NCBI GenBank assembly: GCA_031772625.1
Contig: CM062815.1
Span: forward strand, 918,002,979 to 918,066,978
DNA from: Pinus tabuliformis
Lineage: Eukaryota; Streptophyta; Pinopsida; Pinales; Pinaceae
Length of the DNA: 64,000 nucleotides
Direction: 5' to 3'
Shown: positions 59,344-64,000 of the stretch, one piece after another
Layout: every line of letters begins with the position of its first letter
How positions within the stretch are numbered: the stretch's first letter is position 1
Notes under the pieces: model-generated
Databases searched by the model: none
The model's input: the letters and a program-made list of their open reading frames with translations, nothing else
What the model was told of the DNA's origin: nothing
Made by a program: the position numbers and the translations under genes

Positions 59344-60401
59344 TGTTATAGATATTTTTGTGCCTCGCGTCAAGGAGCAGGGAATGTCGATAATTACAGG
59401 GATCCTCAGTCCCTAAACATGTTGTTCTTACCCCTAAAAGAACAAGGTCATCAATCAACAGCACTTCAAATCAGTTCTCCACCTGAAAACACTTCAGAAC
59501 AGGCTTATTTTGGATCATGTCAGCTGCTTAACTGAGCTTCTGCACTGTATTGCACCTGTCCCACTCTGTACCTGCGCTGGAAGTCAAAAACTATGAAGGC
59601 TACCTGCGCTGGGCGAGATTGGCCAAGTGGCACAGTCATCCTGCAAGGTGTCAATTGCCCAGGAAGCTTCCAAAATGACACTTGGTTCATAAGATTCGCC
59701 CTGTGATGAGTAAGAGGTACTTGATCACCATGTGTAAGAAAGGATCTCCAAGTGGACACAGGAACTGAAGATGGAGAGGACACTAGTCAGCTATCTGCCA
59801 GCCTCAAGCTGACTCATCCTTTCCTCTTCTCTCCTATATATAGAGCTCTTCTATGAGGTCTAAGGGGGCTGGAATTTTGTATAAGCAAGGAGGTGCTGTT
59901 GGTATACTGCCAGGATTATTGGGTGATTGTTTTACTAGAGGTGAAGAAGAGAGTTCTTGCTGCCGAGGAGGTGCTGCTGGATTGGAGCCAACATCATTGG
60001 TTGTAACTTCCTCTGGAACCCTGTTACTTTCTATCAATAAAGTTTGCATGTTCTCCTATATACTTGTTTTACATAGATGCTTTGTGTTTACATGTATATT
60101 TGATGCAACCTAATCCATGCTTCAATTACGATTTCTTGTATCTCGTAGTTTGCTCCCTTTTGTTGTGCAGATTCTGTGTGTAGCTAGATCGGCTTGGAGA
60201 GCAAAGAGCTGGGAATAGGATACAAAGCGAGAAGGACAAGGATCGACTAAGCGCAAGACACCAGGTTGGTTGACCCTCTTTCATTTCTCTCTGTGCTTTC
60301 ATAAAGAAGAACATGAAAACTTTGTCATTCAGTTGTTGCTAAAGACTGTCACCTTTAGAAAGGGTTAGTGTCATCCGCATCGGATACTTTTCCCCACAAC
60401 A
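59344..60401 (+). repeat. 3' LTR of F
   Basis: 1058 bp, TGTTATAGAT..CCACAACA. It is nearly identical to the 5' LTR except for about six substitutions and loss of 11 bp (attaactgaag) near 59770. Confidence 0.95.
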
Positions 60402-60406
60402 GCAGG
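60402..60406. repeat. Target-site duplication of F, right copy
   Basis: GCAGG, matching 52078..52082. Confidence 0.95.
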
Positions 60407-61317
60407 AAAAGGTTGCTAAGGTAACTCGTCGACTAGATAGTGTTGTTAAGCAGATGGACACCCTATATTCCTTGTATACTGATGTTTTGACTTGTAGAGC
60501 CCCTACTAAAAATTATGCTTTGTTTTTGCTTTAACGATATTTGAGATTAAAAATAAAAGCTGTTAGGGCGGGAGCACCTATCCATATCAACACTGTTAAT
60601 GATTTTATAGACTGCTGCAAGCACTATGGAGTTAAAGTTCAAAGGTTGTTATGTGAATTTTACCTGCACAATCTTGTCTTAGACCAGGAAACTGATTTGA
60701 ATCCTGGCCCTTTCGTTGGCGATATACAATTCCAAGCCTTTATCTCATTTGGGGTGAATCAGTTAAAATGGCTTAAAGCTTACAACATCTTCCAGAGGCA
60801 AGAAAATAGTTTAGACCTATGGGTACGAGCTGAACCTAGGGACCCAACAACATTATGGAGAGAGCATAGGAGTGTGATGAGGATCCTAGGTGTCATGAAG
60901 ATATTAGGTCCCATGCATGGAGACTTGATCCGAAATGGTCTGGAGTATTTCCTGACTATTAAAGACCATGCCCTCCATGCTGCAAAGTTTCGCTACCGAA
61001 CCTCTAACCCAAACATCCAGCTCAGGGAACCCTTTAACTTTGAGAATTTTGAATTGGCTGCCAGTCGATTGAGTCTCTATGGGGAACAGATTCTGCGAGC
61101 AGGACCATTCTGGTTGGGGTATCGGTTTCGTAGCCCAATTATTTGGCATCCTGCACCTGGATATCAGGCCCTATATGAGATGCCTGCAGATCAGTTAGAT
61201 CAGTTCTTTGACCATCTAGTTGCTAATCATGGTTGTCGACCTCTTCGTGAGATCCCTTCTCCGGCCTACTCTCTCACAGCCTTGCATGTCAATTATAACG
61301 TTTTCATGAGGACATGA
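60407..61317 (+). pseudogene. E third ORF, part 2 (after insertion F)
   Basis: Continues the frame of 50021..52082 exactly when F and one GCAGG are removed, starting with a helical segment (VAKVTRRLDSVVKQMDTLY). One in-frame TAA at 60532..60534, then 258 open codons to TGA at 61315..61317. The C-terminal domain (FISFGVNQLKWLKAYNIF, AEPRDPTTLWREHRSVMR, AGPFWLGYRF) is not recognised. The complete third ORF would be about 990 codons with two stops. It ends 21 bp before the 3' LTR, leaving room only for the polypurine tract. Confidence 0.75.
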
Positions 61318-61338
61318 AACAGGGTAAGCAGGGGGGTG

Positions 61339-62836
61339 TGTGGAGCACTTGGAAGGTATGCTTTTTGACAAGCAATCTAGTGGTTTTTCAATAATATTTC
61401 TAACCTTTTCTGCATTATGAGTCTAAAGAATATAAGGGTTTTGATAAATTGTTTGAAAATGGACAAGCGAAGCTCAATCACTAATAATTGATGTTTTCTA
61501 TGCAGAAGGACGCGGAAACAGGGAATCATCGAGTAAAAACAAGAAGCGAAGGGAAAGTAACTGCTGTCCCGTTGACAGGGAACCAGATGCGGACAAGATC
61601 AAGTAAAATTAGAGCCGAATAGTCCAGGAAAAGAACACAGGATACCGAGACGGAGAATGCAAGAAAGGAAAGAGAAGAACTGAACGATTAGCGAATCCCT
61701 CAGGATCTTCGATCTTGAGGGATCGCTGCTTTAAGCTTATCTTTTGTATCTAGATATCTCCATCATTTCTGTTATATAAAGGTACCACGCCATCGAGCAT
61801 GGGGGACGACTGTTGTTGTAATTACAAGCTTCAGAACAACTTTGATCATTAAGTTTTGTTAAGACCTGATTTTGTATACTTTTGTTAATGCAATCAATAT
61901 AAAGGACTTGGTGTTCACTTCGTTTCTGCATCTGAAGTAACTTTAAGCAGTGTACCATTGGTAGCCAAGGGCCCAGCTCCGACGGTCACTTGTTGTTGTA
62001 TCATACGGTGATTTGTGTGGTTTGCTTATTTCTCTTGTTTCAGTAATCCGATATATCTTTTATATGATAGACTATGCTTCCTAATTAATATCTGAATCTG
62101 AATAAGTTCTTTAACCCATGTCTCTGTATTACACAAAGTGAATCTATTCGAATTGCATCCATTTCTATAGCAAGATATTGGTATTAATGTTATCATCATT
62201 GGATTCATATAAAATAAGTATTTGCGAGGCTTGAAGATAATATCACTTTGTTCATAAACATAGTCACATCATACATTACTCTCGGATTGCTACAGTAGTC
62301 TAGAACGTGTACATACATTTGAGTTTGTTGTTCCATTTGAGTTTGTTGTTCCAATTTATATGATTGACGTTTCCTGTTTATGATAGTTTGTTGTTCCATT
62401 TAATTACTGTTGTTCCATTTGATTACTACTGTTCCATTTTAGAATTGCTGTTCCATTTTACTTTCGCTAATCTGCCTTTATTTCTTTTGCGTGATAGCAG
62501 GCCTAAGGCTGTCGTGAGCCTAGCAAGACGCTGCCTAGCTCCCAGACCTATAAGTCCATGCTTTGGTTTTCTTTCTTTATCAGTTTCTAAAGGGAAGGGT
62601 TATTGTTTCCGTACCCTTGACTGATCAACTGCTTTGTGTGATTTTATATTTTGAGTTGGTTTAGTTACAACTTAGTGTTTGTTTCCTTTCAAATCATTAG
62701 AACGCTATGCTACCGAGCATTACTTGGACAAAACAGCCTCAGATTGAGTTACTCCTTGAAAGAACAAAACGATCCCGGATTGACTTAATAATGTGGAATA
62801 ATTGGTGGTGTGAGAGACCCTAGTTATCGCTCTACA
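61339..62836 (+). repeat. 3' LTR of E
   Basis: 1498 bp, TGTGGAGCAC..CGCTCTACA. It has one more gttgttcca unit (near 62325) than the 5' LTR, accounting for most of the 19-bp length difference. TATATAAAG at 61774. Confidence 0.93.
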
Positions 62837-62841
62837 CCAGC
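62837..62841. repeat. Target-site duplication of E, right copy
   Basis: CCAGC, matching 40106..40110. Confidence 0.93.
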
Positions 62842-64000
62842 CTCTAGCATTTTTGCCACCATACGTTCAATTTCACTCTTTTGGGCATAGGGATACTTGT
62901 ACGGCCTGATGTTTGGAGGAACACTTCCTGGAATTAGATGAATACCATGATCATGATCACGAATAGGTGGGAGACCTTTGGGAGTCTCAAATACCTTAGA
63001 ATGATTGTTCAAGACCTTTTGGAGATCTGGAGAAATTGATGATTCCGATGTGGAAACATCTAGTGAACATAATTGTGCAATTACACCTCTTTGTTCCCTT
63101 TTTAGAAGCTTTATCATACCATTCGAACTGATTATCTTTCTCGGTTTCCCTGCAATACCCCTTAATTCAACTTCCTTTTCTTTCCGTAGAAAATTTCATG
63201 AAAAGTTCTTGAAAATTAAAAGCTATTGTACCCAAGGATTGTAGCCATTGGACTCCTAGTACAACATCAGCACCTCCCATTGGAATGGAAAGCATTGGGC
63301 TAGTCAATACATATTCTCCCATGGATAGCTTGACATTATGGCACTTTCCAGAGAAATTTATCATTCCTCCATTTGCAACCATCACTTGACACTCTGGTGC
63401 TGGATATAGGAAGAAATTCAATTCTTTTGCTATCTTATAATGAATAAAATTTTGGGTACTTCCTGAATCAATCAACACTATTACCTTTTTCTTCTTGATT
63501 TTTCCTTCTATCTTGATGGTTTGAGGAGTGGTAATTCTAGCTATTGCATTACAAGATATGGTCGGACTCATTTCTTCTTTATCTAGGCTTTGTTCCTAGA
63601 GTATATCCTCTTCTTTTGACCTTTCTTGCTCCTTTTCTTCTTCCTCTTCACAATCTATGTAGAATAATTTCTTCTCATCACACTTATGACCTTTAGTGTA
63701 TTTGCTATCACAACTGTAACAAAGCCCTTTTGCTCTTTTTTCTTCCAATTGTTGTGGTGTCAACCTTATAGGTTGTGGAAGACTAGGGGCAACAACACTT
63801 CCATCTTTATAGTTGTGAGTGGTATGCTTCCTAGTTGCCATAATTTTGCTTTCCATTTTTCTTGCTAACCTAAATTCCTTCTCTAATGAATCAGGTTCCC
63901 AAAGGCGAACATCATGTTGGATACTATCCTTTAAATTCCCTATGAACACATCAATCCTATGCTCCTCTAGAATATTTTTTACCCTTATGTTCAATTTTTG
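62842..64000 (-). pseudogene. Element D: gag end, protease, pre-RT (runs off window)
   Basis: From the right edge downward: gag C-terminus (IRVKNILEEHRIDVFIGNLK), zinc knuckle (CYSCDSKYTKGHKC), acidic linker (EEEEEKEQERSKEE), retropepsin (LIDSGSTQNFIHYKIAKEL, GGADVVLGVQWL) and the pre-RT region (SSISPDLQKVLNNHSKVFE, PPIRDHDHGIHLIPGS), ending ERMVAKMLEAG at the E insertion. It resumes at 40110 with [10 protein letters not shown]. One frameshift lies between 63167 and 63117. Close to H at the protein level. Confidence 0.9.

Larger units (their letters stand above)
52083..60401 (+). mobile_element. Non-autonomous LTR retrotransposon F, intact ORF, same family as A1
   Basis: 8319 bp with LTRs 52083..53151 and 59344..60401, GCAGG duplication, primer site, one intact ORF (54852..56474) and a purine tract (tttagggggaaac). 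The LTRs differ by about six substitutions and one 11-bp deletion, so insertion was recent. No RT, RNase H or integrase, hence dependent on a partner. It lies inside the third ORF of E. Leader and 3' region align with A1, including the stem-loop series. Confidence 0.95.
40111..62836 (+). mobile_element. Athila/Tat-type Ty3/gypsy element E (22.7 kb including insertion F)
   Basis: Complete element with LTRs at 40111..41589 and 61339..62836, 5-bp duplication CCAGC, a tRNA-Asp-like primer site, gag (41786), pol (to ~47590), a hairpin-repeat region, a third ORF (50021..61317, interrupted by F) and a polypurine tract (agcagggggg) before the 3' LTR. Without F it is about 14.4 kb. DxGA protease, VYMDDF RT, no chromodomain and a long ORF after pol place it in the Athila/Tat (OTA) branch; the sub-lineage is open. 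About 18 LTR differences in the first ~680 aligned bases (~2.6%). All ORFs carry stops or frameshifts. Confidence 0.93.

Noticed and set aside
50021-61317. Envelope protein of an endogenous retrovirus
   Set aside because: No signal peptide, transmembrane segment or cysteine-rich ectodomain is visible; it reads as a soluble charged coiled-coil protein.
1-64000. Integrated plant pararetrovirus
   Set aside because: All RT regions are flanked by LTRs or integrase; no movement or coat protein signatures were seen.

Overview
The window is nuclear DNA from a land plant with a repeat-rich, probably large genome. It is built almost entirely from transposable elements: Ty3/gypsy LTR retrotransposons of several lineages (chromodomain-bearing chromoviruses, an Athila/Tat-type giant, and a two-member family of protease-only non-autonomous elements), one L1-type LINE, and one decayed leucine-rich-repeat receptor-kinase fragment. 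I see no intact host gene, tRNA, rRNA or CRISPR array. The species cannot be named from this sequence.

Layout, left part. 1..7837 is a non-autonomous LTR element (copy A1, plus strand) whose first ~246 bp lie outside the window. It sits inside the reverse transcriptase of a minus-strand LINE (7838..~11320). An LRR receptor-kinase pseudogene (11631..12326) follows, then the remains of a gypsy element with an integrase C-terminus (13079..13444) and a ~990-codon decayed extra ORF (15155..18126). A minus-strand gypsy element (G) is split into 19790..21517 and 27354..27408 by a complete 5.8 kb chromovirus (H, 21518..27353, plus strand). G is also cut by the LTR of another element (19361..19789).

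Layout, right part. From ~27.4 kb to the end there is a stack of five insertions. Chromovirus-like B (minus) is interrupted by C (minus, 3' LTR 31656..33077). C's gag is interrupted by D (minus, 3' LTR 37119..37449). D is interrupted by the 22.7 kb Athila/Tat-type element E (plus, 40111..62836, target duplication CCAGC). E's extra ORF is interrupted by F (plus, 52083..60401, target duplication GCAGG), a second copy of the A1 family. D resumes at 62842 and runs off the window. Hand comparison of LTR pairs gives about 0.6% divergence for F, 1.9% for A1 and 2.6% for E, which fits the nesting order.

How the parts work. E encodes gag, protease, RT, RNase H and integrase, plus a third ORF after pol that may be expressed from a spliced RNA, but all frames carry stops or frameshifts. 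H and D carry gag-pol ending in a chromodomain. A1 and F encode only two CX2CX3HX4C zinc fingers and a retropepsin-like domain (F's ORF is intact), so they must borrow RT and integrase.

Most notable: the non-coding parts of A1 and F hold a series of stem-loops whose stems differ but whose loops share a CTCGTTAAA-like motif, and several stems show compensatory base changes between the two copies. E carries a separate tandem array of about 19 GNRA-capped hairpins downstream of pol.
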